From positions 5,332,001-5,396,000 of the forward strand of contig NZ_CP119145.1 in the NCBI RefSeq assembly GCF_029167625.1: DNA of 64,000 nucleotides. The letters are read 5' to 3'. The position numbers and the translations under genes were made by a program. Below are positions 18,465 through 29,679 of this stretch, in pieces (within the stretch, counting starts at the first letter, position 1; each line of letters starts with the position of its first letter). The stretch comes from Streptomyces sp. AM 4-1-1 (GTDB taxonomy: Bacteria > Actinomycetota > Actinomycetes > Streptomycetales > Streptomycetaceae). The notes below the pieces were generated by a model, which saw only the letters and a list, made by a program, of their open reading frames with translations, was not told the origin of the DNA and did no database searches.

Positions 18465-19102
18465 CCGCCCCTGAGGGGCGTGGCATAGCGGGGCAGCACG
18501 ACACTTTCCGCATCCTCCACGTCAGCACCGGCAATGTCTGCCGCTCACCGATCACCGAGCGGCTGACCCGGCACGCCCTGACGGACCGCCTCGGCGATCC
18601 CCTCAGCGGCGGGCTGATCGTGGAGAGCGCGGGCACCTGGGGCCACGAAGGCGCCCCCATGGAGGCGAACGCCGAGGTCGTCCTCGCGGACTTCGGCGCC
18701 GACGCGACCGGCTTCGTCGGCCGCGAACTCCTCGACGAGCACGTGATCCGCGCCGATCTGGTGCTGACCGCGACCCGCGACCACCGCGCCCAGGTCATCT
18801 CCATGGGGCACTCCGCGGGACTGCGGACCTTCACCCTCAAGGAGTTCACCCGGCTGGTCCGGGCGATAGATCCGGCCACCCTGCCGGACGCCCGCCACGA
18901 GGGTGTCGTCGAGCGCGCCCGCGCCCTGGTCCGCGCCTCCGCCGCGCTGCGCGGCTGGCTGCTGGCGCCCACCGCCGAGGCGGACGAGGTGTACGACCCG
19001 TACGGCGCGCCGATCACGTTCTTCCGCTCCATCGGCGACGAGATCAACCAGGCCCTCGACCCGGTACTGACCGCACTGACGGGAGTGACGGCCCCGCACT
19101 GA
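18461..19102 (+). CDS. LMW protein-tyrosine-phosphatase-like protein with Cys-to-Ser change
   Basis: 213 aa. The TTG start overlaps the tsaC stop as TTGA, with GAGGTGG upstream. The fold is low-molecular-weight tyrosine phosphatase: the P-loop region reads LHVSTGNVCRSP and the general-acid loop DPYG lies near 180. In active enzymes the loop reads V-C-x-G-N-x-C-R-S; here the first, nucleophilic Cys is Ser (codon AGC) while the second Cys and Arg remain. It is also longer than usual (about 150 aa), with an inserted middle region. It may be inactive, a phosphopeptide binder, or use different chemistry. Confidence 0.85.
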   Translation: MTAPEGRGIAGQHDTFRILHVSTGNVCRSPITERLTRHALTDRLGDPLSGGLIVESAGTWGHEGAPMEANAEVVLADFGADATGFVGRELLDEHVIRADLVLTATRDHRAQVISMGHSAGLRTFTLKEFTRLVRAIDPATLPDARHEGVVERARALVRASAALRGWLLAPTAEADEVYDPYGAPITFFRSIGDEINQALDPVLTALTGVTAPH

Positions 19103-19215
19103 GCCAAGCGGGCCACACCGGGCGGAACCGACCCCTCCGGCAGCGGGCGGCGGGCCGTGTCCCGGCCTACATTGGAGGCGGCACCCCCACCCCCTCCCAG
19201 GCCCGGAGCCGTCAC

Positions 19216-20535
19216 ATGCCGGTCACCACTCCAGCCGCACCCGCACCCGTACCCCCCACCGACCACCGCGCCACCCTGCCGCAGGACTTCGACGCGCTCC
19301 TCAGGGAGGACCCGGAGATCGCCGATGTGCTGATCGCCGAGGTCCGCCGGCAGTCCGGCACGCTCCAGCTGATCGCCGCCGAGAACTTCACCTCGCCCGC
19401 CGTGCTGGCCGCCCTCGGCTCCCCCCTCGCCAACAAGTACGCCGAGGGCTACCCGGGAGCCCGCCACCACGGCGGCTGCGCGCACGCGGACGCCGCCGAA
19501 CGCATCGCCGTCCGCCGGGCCACCGCGCTCTTCGGGGCCGAACACGCCAACGTACAGCCGCACTCGGGCTCCTCGGCCGTCCTCGCGGCGTACGCGGCGC
19601 TGCTGCGCCCCGGTGACACGGTCCTCGCGACCGGCCTCCCGGACGGCGGACACCTGACGCACGGCTCGCCCGCCAACTTCTCCGGGCGCTGGTTCGACTT
19701 CGTCGGGTACGGGGTCGACCCCGAGAGCGGTCTCATCGACTACGACCAGGTGCGCGCCCTGGCCAGGGCGCACCGGCCCAAGGCGATCGTCAGTGGCTCG
19801 ATCTCGTACCCCCGCCACCCCGACTACGAGACGTTCCGCGAGATCGCCGACGAGGTGGGCGCGTACCTCGTCGTCGACGCGGCGCACCCGATGGGGCTCA
19901 TCGCCGGGGGAGCGGCGCCCAGCCCCGTCCCGTACGCCGACGTGGTCTGCGCGACCACGCACAAGGTGCTGCGCGGACCGCGCGGCGGAATGATCCTGTG
20001 CGGAGCCGAGCTGGCGCAGCGCATCGACCGGGCGGTCTTCCCGTTCACCCAGGGCGGTGCGCAGATGCACACGATCGCCGCGAAGGCGGTCGCGTTCGGC
20101 GAGGCGGCTGCCCCGGCGTTCGCGCGCTACGCCCACCAGGTGGTCGCGCACGCCCGGGTGCTGGCCGCCGGCCTGGAGGCGGAGGGCTTCGAGGTCACCA
20201 CGGGAGGCACGGACACCCATCTGATCGTCGCGGACCCGGCCCCGCTGGGCGTCGACGGCCGGGTGGCGCGCGAACGGCTGGCCGCGGCGGGCATCGTGCT
20301 GGACACCTGCGCGCTGCCGCGCGGCGGCGCGGCCGACGTCACCGCGCCGGGCGTGCGGGGGATCAGGCTCGGCACGGCCGCGGTCACCACACAGGGCCTG
20401 GGCGAGTCGGACATGGCGGAGCTGGCCGTTCTGTTCGGCGCGGCGGTACGCGGCACGGGTGCCGGCGGGGCGGACGGGGACGTCGCCGCGCGGGTCGGAG
20501 AACTGGCAGGGAAATATCCCCCCTATCCGGGGTAG
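19216..20535 (+). CDS. glyA: Serine hydroxymethyltransferase paralogue
   Basis: 439 aa, fold-type I PLP enzyme of the SHMT family, interconverting serine and glycine with tetrahydrofolate in canonical members. The PLP lysine is K250 in ATTHKVLRGPRGG; YAEGYPG, VQPHSGS and PSPVPYADVV are kept. It diverges at key places: the usual GRRYYGGC reads GARHHGGC, and the conserved V-D-x-A-H-V-A-G becomes VDAAHPMG. The last 30 residues are Gly/Asp-rich. Streptomyces usually carries another, canonical glyA, so this is probably a secondary copy with changed activity. A -10-like TACATT lies at 19168-19173. Confidence 0.85.
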   Translation: MPVTTPAAPAPVPPTDHRATLPQDFDALLREDPEIADVLIAEVRRQSGTLQLIAAENFTSPAVLAALGSPLANKYAEGYPGARHHGGCAHADAAERIAVRRATALFGAEHANVQPHSGSSAVLAAYAALLRPGDTVLATGLPDGGHLTHGSPANFSGRWFDFVGYGVDPESGLIDYDQVRALARAHRPKAIVSGSISYPRHPDYETFREIADEVGAYLVVDAAHPMGLIAGGAAPSPVPYADVVCATTHKVLRGPRGGMILCGAELAQRIDRAVFPFTQGGAQMHTIAAKAVAFGEAAAPAFARYAHQVVAHARVLAAGLEAEGFEVTTGGTDTHLIVADPAPLGVDGRVARERLAAAGIVLDTCALPRGGAADVTAPGVRGIRLGTAAVTTQGLGESDMAELAVLFGAAVRGTGAGGADGDVAARVGELAGKYPPYPG

Positions 20536-20595
20536 ACGTGGCACATGCAACCATCACCCGTACCTCCGTGTCCTCAACCATGAGGCCGACGTAGT

Positions 20596-20601
20596 TAGGG
20601 T
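20596..20601 (+). promoter_or_regulatory. Possible -10 box before the transferase gene
   Basis: TAGGGT fits TANNNT; transcription would begin near 20608, only a few nt before the short ORF at 20612. Confidence 0.35.
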
Positions 20602-20611
20602 GTGGGCTGAG

Positions 20612-20647
20612 ATGGCCGGCGAAACCAGTGGGGCAGCCCGTGCGTGA
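20612..20647 (+). other. Possible 11-codon upstream ORF overlapping the next start
   Basis: ATG 20612 opens MAGETSGAARA and stops at TGA 20645-20647, just past the GTG at 20640. The next gene lacks a good ribosome-binding site, so ribosomes finishing this small ORF could restart there. There is no comparative evidence here. Confidence 0.3.
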
Positions 20648-22016
20648 TTATTTGCTGACGCTCTGTGTCACGGCCGCAGTGACCTATCTGCTGACCGGAC
20701 CGGTGCGGAAGTTCGCCATCACGGTGGGCGCGATGCCCGCGATCCGCGCGCGTGACGTGCACCAGGAGCCGACCCCGAGGCTCGGCGGCATCGCGATGTT
20801 CGGCGGTCTGTGCGCCGGGCTGATCGTCGCGGACCACCTGCACAACCTCAACGGCGTGTTCGCGCTCTCCAACGAACCGCGCGCACTGCTCTCCGGCGCC
20901 GCCCTGATCTGGCTGATCGGGGTGCTCGACGACAAGTTCGAGATCGACGCGCTGATCAAGCTCGGCGGTCAGATGATCGCCGCCGCCGTGATGGTCCTCC
21001 AGGGCCTGACCATTCTGTGGCTGCCGATCCCGGGGGTCGGCACGGTCGCCCTCACCCAGTGGCAGAGCACCCTGCTCACGGTCGCGCTGGTGGTCGTCAC
21101 GATCAACGCGGTCAACTTCGTGGACGGCCTCGACGGCCTGGCGGCGGGCATGGTGTGCATCGCCTCCGCGGCGTTCTTCCTCTACGGGTACCGGCTCTGG
21201 GTCGGGTACGGGATCGAGGCCGCCGCCCCCGCGACATTGTTCGCGGCGATCGTGATGGGCATGTGCCTGGGCTTCCTGCCGCACAACATGCATCCCGCCC
21301 GGATCTTCATGGGCGACTCCGGGTCGATGCTGATCGGGCTGGTCCTGGCGGCCGGCGCGATCTCCATCACCGGGCAGGTCGACCCGGACGCGATGAAGCT
21401 CTTCGCGGGCAGTGAGCAGCAGGCGACCCACGCGATGCTGCCGGTCTTCATCCCGCTGATGCTGCCGCTGACGATCATCGCGATCCCCACCGCCGACCTG
21501 GTGCTCGCCATCGTGCGACGGACCTGGAACGGCAAGTCGCCGTTCGCGGCCGACCGCGGCCATCTGCACCACCGGCTGCTGGAGATCGGCCACTCGCACA
21601 GCAGGTCCGTGCTGATCATGTACTTCTGGTCGGGGCTGATCGCGTTCGGCACGGTCGGCTACTCGGTGCCCTCGGCCTCGATGTGGATCGTGCTCGCCAT
21701 CGTGGTGCTGAGCGCCGTGGGCCTCGTACTGCTGCTGACGCCCGCCTTCACCCCCCGCGCGCCGCGCTGGGCCCAGGCCGTCGTACCGCCGCGCTACCGG
21801 CGGAGGAAGACCCCGCCGACCGCGACGCCGTCCGAGGCCACGCGGGAGGCCCAACAGGGGCCCCTGGAGGGGCGGATGGGGCAGGGAGGTCCGGACGACG
21901 GGAAGACCGCCGAGCGGGCCCCGGTCGCGGCGGGTGTCGCCGGTGTCAACGGAGCGACCGCCATCGGCGCCCGTTCGCGCTTCTCCGACCGGCGGAATGC
22001 CGGAACGCCGCGCTGA
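20640..22016 (+). CDS. WecA/MraY-family polyprenyl-phosphate N-acetylhexosamine-1-phosphate transferase
   Basis: 458 aa with about 11 membrane helices. It transfers a UDP-linked N-acetylhexosamine phosphate to a polyprenyl phosphate, starting a cell-envelope glycopolymer. Family motifs: EPTPRLGG, LIGVLDDK (catalytic Asp pair), NAVNFVDGLDGLAAG, IFMGDSGSMLIG and HLHHRLLEIGHSHS. The C-terminal 90 residues are a cytoplasmic Pro/Gly-rich tail. I favour GTG 20640 (MRDYLLTLC) over GTG 20628. The LCP ligase 5 kb upstream could act later in such a pathway. It lies just before atpI, separated by a 264-bp regulatory gap. Confidence 0.88.
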   Translation: MRDYLLTLCVTAAVTYLLTGPVRKFAITVGAMPAIRARDVHQEPTPRLGGIAMFGGLCAGLIVADHLHNLNGVFALSNEPRALLSGAALIWLIGVLDDKFEIDALIKLGGQMIAAAVMVLQGLTILWLPIPGVGTVALTQWQSTLLTVALVVVTINAVNFVDGLDGLAAGMVCIASAAFFLYGYRLWVGYGIEAAAPATLFAAIVMGMCLGFLPHNMHPARIFMGDSGSMLIGLVLAAGAISITGQVDPDAMKLFAGSEQQATHAMLPVFIPLMLPLTIIAIPTADLVLAIVRRTWNGKSPFAADRGHLHHRLLEIGHSHSRSVLIMYFWSGLIAFGTVGYSVPSASMWIVLAIVVLSAVGLVLLLTPAFTPRAPRWAQAVVPPRYRRRKTPPTATPSEATREAQQGPLEGRMGQGGPDDGKTAERAPVAAGVAGVNGATAIGARSRFSDRRNAGTPR

Positions 22017-22051
22017 CGATTCGGGCACCGGCGGGCAATACCAGACAGCCA

Positions 22052-22147
22052 TTGGCTTGTCTTGCACACACGCGCGAATTAGCTCTCATGTGTGACAGTC
22101 AGCACACTTTCTGAGTAAAGACCTCATCAAATAGTTTGTGATACCGT
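22052..22147 (+). promoter_or_regulatory. AT-rich regulatory region upstream of the atp operon
   Basis: A markedly AT-rich patch for this genome. It contains a promoter-like pair TTGTCT (22057-22062) and TTAGCT (22079-22084), a dyad GTGTG-N8-CACAC (22090-22107), and a second dyad GTGA-N6-TCAC (22137-22150) near a further -10-like TACCGT (22142-22147). A closer -10-like TACGCT is at 22226-22231. Which drives atp is not decidable by eye. Confidence 0.4.
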
Positions 22148-22280
22148 TCACGAAGCCCGGTGACGGAGCCGAAGGACCTCGACTCAGAGAGTCCGGCGGC
22201 CCGGGGGAACACTCGGACCGGGCCCTACGCTCGTCCATGACGACACCACTGCCCATCCCCTGCAAAGCGGAGCTGCCGCC

Positions 22281-22718
22281 ATGCCGTCCAACGACGCCCG
22301 GACTCTCCTTCAGACCGCCGTGCCCACTGCTGCCGTCGGTGCTGTCGCCGCCGCGGTCAGCGCTGCGCTCGTGGGCGGGAAGGGAGCGGTCGGCGCGGTC
22401 GTCGCGACGCTCGTGGTCGTCCTCTTCATGGGGATCGGTCTGATCGTTCTGCAACGGACCGCGAGGTCCCTGCCGCACCTGTTCCAGGCCATGGGTCTTC
22501 TGCTCTACACGACGCAGATTCTGCTGCTGTTCGTCTTTGTCGCCGTGTTCAAGAACACCACCCTGTTCCACCCGAAGGCCTTCGCGATCACTCTGGTCGC
22601 GACGACGCTCGTGTGGATCGGCGCACAGGCTCGTTCCCACATGAAGGCCAAGATCCTCTACGTCGAACCCGAGGCCGACAAGGGCGAGAAGCCCGAAAAG
22701 GCGGGGTCCCCGACGTGA
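22281..22718 (+). CDS. atpI: ATP synthase protein I
   Basis: 145 aa with four hydrophobic segments (about 13-30, 35-57, 66-88, 97-115). It is the first gene of the F1Fo ATP synthase operon. AtpI-type proteins help assemble the c-ring and are not part of the final enzyme. The sequence is poorly conserved; the call rests on size, topology and position directly before atpB. The C-terminus is charged (EPEADKGEKPEKAG). A GCGGAG site lies about 10 nt before ATG 22281. Confidence 0.85.
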   Translation: MPSNDARTLLQTAVPTAAVGAVAAAVSAALVGGKGAVGAVVATLVVVLFMGIGLIVLQRTARSLPHLFQAMGLLLYTTQILLLFVFVAVFKNTTLFHPKAFAITLVATTLVWIGAQARSHMKAKILYVEPEADKGEKPEKAGSPT

Positions 22719-22756
22719 AGGGTAGGGGCGGGATAAGTGCCGGTCCGGGACCCTGC

Positions 22757-22762
22757 TATCGT
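22757..22762 (+). promoter_or_regulatory. Possible internal -10 box before atpB
   Basis: TATCGT fits TANNNT within the 226-bp gap between atpI and atpB. The gap is much wider than the others in the operon, which makes an extra promoter plausible. Confidence 0.3.
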
Positions 22763-22944
22763 CCGGTTCCAACTGCGGCACTGCGGGCGCGGGCATGTGA
22801 GCTGACGCCTGCTCGATCGCGAGGCTCAAATGCCTGACTGCCGCTCACACATCCGTTACACCAGTCCAGTGCCGAACCGCGGCCTCGCGCCGCGCCGACA
22901 CATCGAGGTTGCCGTACCTATGCGCCACGCTGAAGGAGCCCGCG

Positions 22945-23766
22945 GTGAGTGCTGACCCGACACAGGTGCTCGCCTTCGAGACCGATTGCCACATCTTCGA
23001 CGGTTGTGGTTTCCCGGGTCCTGGCTTGCACTCTTTCCTGTTCGAGCCGATCTTCGGTGACGCGGACAGCAACTTCTACTTCAACAAGACGATGTTGCTG
23101 GCCCTGCTGGGCACGGTCGTCATCGTCGGCTTCTTCTGGGCCGCCTTCCGCAAGCCGAAGATCGTCCCCGGCAAGCTCCAGATGGTCGCTGAAGCCGGAT
23201 ACGACTTCGTGCGCCGCGGCATCGTCTACGAGACGCTCGGCAAGCGCGAGGGCGAGAAGTACGTCCCGCTGATGGTGACGCTGTTCTTCTTCGTCTGGAT
23301 CATGAACCTCTGGTCGATCGTGCCGCTCGCCCAGTTCCCGGTGACCGCGATCATCGCGTACCCGGCGGCCCTGGCGGCGATCGTCTACCTGGTGTGGATG
23401 AGCGTCACCTTCAAGCGGCACGGCTTCGTCGGCGGGTTCAAGAACCTGACGGGCTACGACAAGTCGCTCGGCGCGGTCCTGCCGATGGTCATGGTCATCG
23501 AGTTCTTCTCGAACGTCCTGGTCCGTCCGTTCACCCACGCGGTCCGACTCTTCGCGAACATGTTCGCCGGTCACACCCTGCTGCTGCTCTTCACCATCGC
23601 CAGCTGGTACCTGCTGAACGGCATCGGCATCGCCTACGCCGGTGTCTCGTTCGTGATGGCCGTCGTGATGACCGCCTTCGAGCTGTTCATCCAGGCTGTT
23701 CAGGCGTACGTCTTCGTGCTCCTGGCGTGCAGCTACATCCAGGGCGCTGTCGCCGAGAACCACTGA
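22945..23766 (+). CDS. atpB: F1Fo ATP synthase subunit a
   Basis: 273 aa integral membrane subunit that forms the proton half-channels next to the c-ring. GTG 22945 has AAGGAG 6 nt upstream. The essential arginine is in HAVRLFANMFAGHTLL, the counterpart of E. coli aR210. About five to six membrane helices run from residue 45 to 270. The N-terminal 45 residues face the outside and contain two cysteines (TDCHIFDGCGFPG). Transcribed with atpE, 86 bp downstream. Confidence 0.96.
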   Translation: MSADPTQVLAFETDCHIFDGCGFPGPGLHSFLFEPIFGDADSNFYFNKTMLLALLGTVVIVGFFWAAFRKPKIVPGKLQMVAEAGYDFVRRGIVYETLGKREGEKYVPLMVTLFFFVWIMNLWSIVPLAQFPVTAIIAYPAALAAIVYLVWMSVTFKRHGFVGGFKNLTGYDKSLGAVLPMVMVIEFFSNVLVRPFTHAVRLFANMFAGHTLLLLFTIASWYLLNGIGIAYAGVSFVMAVVMTAFELFIQAVQAYVFVLLACSYIQGAVAENH

Positions 23767-23777
23767 TCACCTCCTGA

Positions 23778-24089
<312 letters not shown>

Positions 24090-24128
24090 GACGACTGCGA
24101 CTAGTCCATACCGACGAAAGGCACTGAT

Positions 24129-24674
24129 GTGAACCCCCTGGTTCAGCTCGCGGCCGAAGAGGCGGAAAACCCGCTCATTCCGCCGATTCCTGAGCTCGTC
24201 ATCGGTCTGATCGCCTTCGTCATCGTCTTCGGCTTCCTCGCCAAGAAGCTCCTCCCGAACATCAACAAGGTTCTGGAAGAGCGACGCGAGGCCATCGAAG
24301 GCGGTATCGAAAAGGCCGACGCGGCTCAGACCGAAGCCCAGAGCGTGCTTGAGCAGTACAAGGCTCAGCTCGCCGAGGCTCGCCATGAAGCCGCTCGTCT
24401 GCGCCAGGAGGCGCAGGAGCAGGGCGCCGTGATCATCCAGGAGATGAAGGCGGAAGGCCAGCGGCAGCGCGAGGAGATCATCGCGGCGGGCCACGCCCAG
24501 ATCGAGGCCGACCGCAAGGCCGCGGCCGCGGCGCTGCGTCAGGACGTGGGCAAGCTCGCCACCGACCTGGCCGGCAAGCTCGTCGGCGAGTCCCTTGAGG
24601 ACCACGCCCGGCAGAGCGGAACCGTCGACCGCTTCCTCGACGAGCTCGAGGCGAAGGCCGAGGCGGTCCGATGA
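24129..24674 (+). CDS. atpF: F1Fo ATP synthase subunit b
   Basis: 181 aa peripheral stalk. One membrane helix (about 22-42, LVIGLIAFVIVFGFLAKKLL) is followed by a long charged helix with Ala-rich right-handed coiled-coil character to the end (residues 50-181). GTG 24129 has GAAAGG 7 nt upstream. The end overlaps atpH as ATGA (24671-24674), so b and delta are translationally coupled. Confidence 0.96.
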   Translation: MNPLVQLAAEEAENPLIPPIPELVIGLIAFVIVFGFLAKKLLPNINKVLEERREAIEGGIEKADAAQTEAQSVLEQYKAQLAEARHEAARLRQEAQEQGAVIIQEMKAEGQRQREEIIAAGHAQIEADRKAAAAALRQDVGKLATDLAGKLVGESLEDHARQSGTVDRFLDELEAKAEAVR

Positions 24675-25486
24675 ACGGAGCGAGCCGCGAGGCACTGGCT
24701 GCCGCACGTGAGCGTCTCGACGCGCTGACCGACAACACCTCGGTCGACGCGGGGAAGCTCGCCGAGGAGCTGGCCGCCGTCACCGCGCTGCTCGACCGTG
24801 AGGTCTCGCTGCGTCGGGTCCTGACCGACCCGGCGCAGTCCGGCGAGGCCAAGGCCGAGCTGGCCGGACGGCTGCTGAGCGGGCAGGTGGGCGGCGAAGC
24901 CGTCGACCTGGTCTCCGGCATGGTCCGGTCCCGCTGGTCGCAGTCGCGTGACCTGGTCGACTCCGTGGAGGAGCTGGCGAACACCGCGGACCTCACCGCC
25001 GCCCAGCGCGGCGGCGCCCTCGACGACGTCGAGGACGAGCTGTTCCGGTTCGGCCGGATCGTCGCCTCCGACACGGAGCTGCGCTCCGCGCTCACCAGCC
25101 GGACGGCGACGGCCGGAGCCAAGAGCGAGCTGCTGCGCAGCCTGCTCGGCGGCAAGGCCACGCCCGTCACCGAGCGCGTCGTCGTGCGCCTGGTGTCCCA
25201 GCCGCGTGGACGTAGCCTGGAAGCGGGACTCGATTCGCTCTCCCGGCTGGCCGCGGAGCGCCGGGACCGCATGGTGGCCGTCGTCACCTCGGCGGTGCCG
25301 CTCAGCGACCGGCAGAAGCAGCGCCTGGGCGTCGCCCTGGCGAAGATCTACGGCCGGCAGATGCACCTCAACCTCGAAGTGGACCCCGAGGTCCTCGGCG
25401 GGATCGTGGTGCGGGTCGGCGACGAGGTCATCAACGGCACCGTCGCGGAACGCCTCGACGAGGCGACCCGACGCATGGCCGGCTGA
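24671..25486 (+). CDS. atpH: F1Fo ATP synthase subunit delta
   Basis: 271 aa, the OSCP-type subunit linking the peripheral stalk to the top of F1. It is longer than the about 180 aa of E. coli delta, as is usual for actinobacteria, because of an N-terminal extension of about 90 residues. The conserved C-terminal part is VTSAVPLSDRQKQRLGVALAKIYGRQMHLNLEVDPEVLGGIVVRVGDEVINGTV. Its ATG overlaps the atpF stop. A 138-bp gap with a GC hairpin separates it from atpA. Confidence 0.95.
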   Translation: MNGASREALAAARERLDALTDNTSVDAGKLAEELAAVTALLDREVSLRRVLTDPAQSGEAKAELAGRLLSGQVGGEAVDLVSGMVRSRWSQSRDLVDSVEELANTADLTAAQRGGALDDVEDELFRFGRIVASDTELRSALTSRTATAGAKSELLRSLLGGKATPVTERVVVRLVSQPRGRSLEAGLDSLSRLAAERRDRMVAVVTSAVPLSDRQKQRLGVALAKIYGRQMHLNLEVDPEVLGGIVVRVGDEVINGTVAERLDEATRRMAG

Positions 25487-25559
25487 CACCGGGCAGCGCA
25501 CCAACAGAAGAAGCAAGACCAGCGGCCCGGTTGGGCCGTGCAGAGATTGCAGAAGATTC

Positions 25560-25577
25560 CTGGGGGTCGGCCCCCAG
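25560..25577 (+). repeat. GC hairpin between atpH and atpA
   Basis: CTGGGGG, loop TCGG and CCCCCAG form a 7-bp stem, followed by ACCCCC. This CTGGGGG/CCCCCAG element resembles a small hairpin seen dispersed in Streptomyces intergenic DNA. Here it sits inside an operon, 48 nt before atpA. Confidence 0.5.
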
Positions 25578-25624
25578 ACCCCCTTAAGAAACTTCGGGCC
25601 CAACAAGGAGAGCAGGGAACCCAG

Positions 25625-27196
<1,572 letters not shown>

Positions 27197-27199
27197 TCG

Positions 27200-28117
27200 A
27201 TGGGCGCTCAGCTTCGCGTTTACAAGCGCCGCATCCGCTCCGTCACCGCCACGAAGAAGATCACCAAGGCGATGGAGATGATCGCCGCCTCGCGCATCGT
27301 CAAGGCGCAGCGCCAGGTGGCGGCCTCGACGCCGTACGCGACCGAGCTCACCCGCGCGGTGACCGCGGTGGCGACCGGCTCCATCACCAAGCACCCGCTC
27401 ACCACCGAGGTCGAGTCCCCGGTCCGGGCCGCTGTCCTGCTCGTCACGAGCGACCGCGGTCTGGCCGGCGGCTACTCCGCCAACGCCATCAAGGCGGCGG
27501 AACGGCTCCGGGAGCGGCTGGGCAGTGAGGGCAAGGAGGTCGACACGTACATCGTCGGCCGCAAGGGTGTCGCCTACTACGGCTTCCGCGAGCGCAAGGT
27601 CGCGGAGTCGTGGAGCGGCTTCACCGACAGCCCGACGTACGGGGACGCCAAGCGCGTCGCCGCACCGCTGATCGAGGCCATCCAGGCGGACACGGCCGAA
27701 GGCGGTGTCGACGAGCTGCACATCGTCTTCACCGAGTTCGTGTCGATGATGACGCAGAACCCGGTGGACAACCGGATGCTGCCGCTCTCGCTCGACCAGG
27801 TCGCGGAGGAGAACGGGGCGAAGGGCGAGATCCTTCCGCTGTTCGACTTCGAGCCGTCGGCGGAGGACGTCCTCGACGCCCTCCTGCCGCGCTACGTCGA
27901 GAGCCGTATCTACAACGCACTGCTCCAGGCCGCCGCTTCCGAGCACGCCGCCCGCCGCCGTGCGATGAAGTCGGCGACCGACAACGCCGGGGACCTCATC
28001 AAGAGTCTTTCCCGGCTTGCCAACGCGGCCCGCCAGGCCGAAATCACCCAGGAAATCAGCGAGATCGTCGGTGGTGCCAGTGCGCTGGCCGACGCGACCG
28101 CGGGGAGTGACAGGTAA
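27200..28117 (+). CDS. atpG: F1Fo ATP synthase subunit gamma
   Basis: 305 aa central rotor shaft. The N-terminal helix [20 protein letters not shown] and the C-terminal helix (about 250-300, [20 protein letters not shown]) form the coiled coil inside the alpha3beta3 ring. The middle is a Rossmann-like domain with [14 protein letters not shown]. It follows atpA by 3 bp and abuts atpD with no gap. Confidence 0.97.
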   Translation: MGAQLRVYKRRIRSVTATKKITKAMEMIAASRIVKAQRQVAASTPYATELTRAVTAVATGSITKHPLTTEVESPVRAAVLLVTSDRGLAGGYSANAIKAAERLRERLGSEGKEVDTYIVGRKGVAYYGFRERKVAESWSGFTDSPTYGDAKRVAAPLIEAIQADTAEGGVDELHIVFTEFVSMMTQNPVDNRMLPLSLDQVAEENGAKGEILPLFDFEPSAEDVLDALLPRYVESRIYNALLQAAASEHAARRRAMKSATDNAGDLIKSLSRLANAARQAEITQEISEIVGGASALADATAGSDR

Positions 28118-29569
<1,452 letters not shown>

Positions 29570-29583
29570 GCCGTCGGCTCACC

Positions 29584-29613
29584 GAGGGGGGCGGGTCCGG
29601 TCCCGCCCCCCTC
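29584..29613 (+). terminator. Hairpin terminator/attenuator between atpD and atpC
   Basis: A perfect 12-bp stem (GAGGGGGGCGGG and its complement) with a 6-nt loop, 15 nt after the atpD stop codon. It could lower or separate atpC transcription. Confidence 0.65.
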
Positions 29614-29624
29614 TCCACGCCCCG

Positions 29625-29630
29625 TAGAAT
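29625..29630 (+). promoter_or_regulatory. Consensus -10 box before atpC
   Basis: TAGAAT matches the housekeeping -10 closely and lies between two hairpins. The region where a -35 would fall is inside the first hairpin and has no clear match. It could give atpC its own transcript. Confidence 0.4.
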
Positions 29631-29638
29631 TGACCCAA

Positions 29639-29660
29639 CACCCGGCCAGGCGGCCGGGTG
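29639..29660 (+). promoter_or_regulatory. Hairpin upstream of the atpC ribosome-binding site
   Basis: CACCCGGCC, loop AGGC and GGCCGGGTG form a perfect 9-bp stem ending 7 nt before the GAGGAG site of atpC. If transcription starts at the TAGAAT box, this hairpin caps the 5' end of that mRNA. Confidence 0.55.
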
Positions 29661-29679
29661 GTGACCCGAGGAGCCACCC

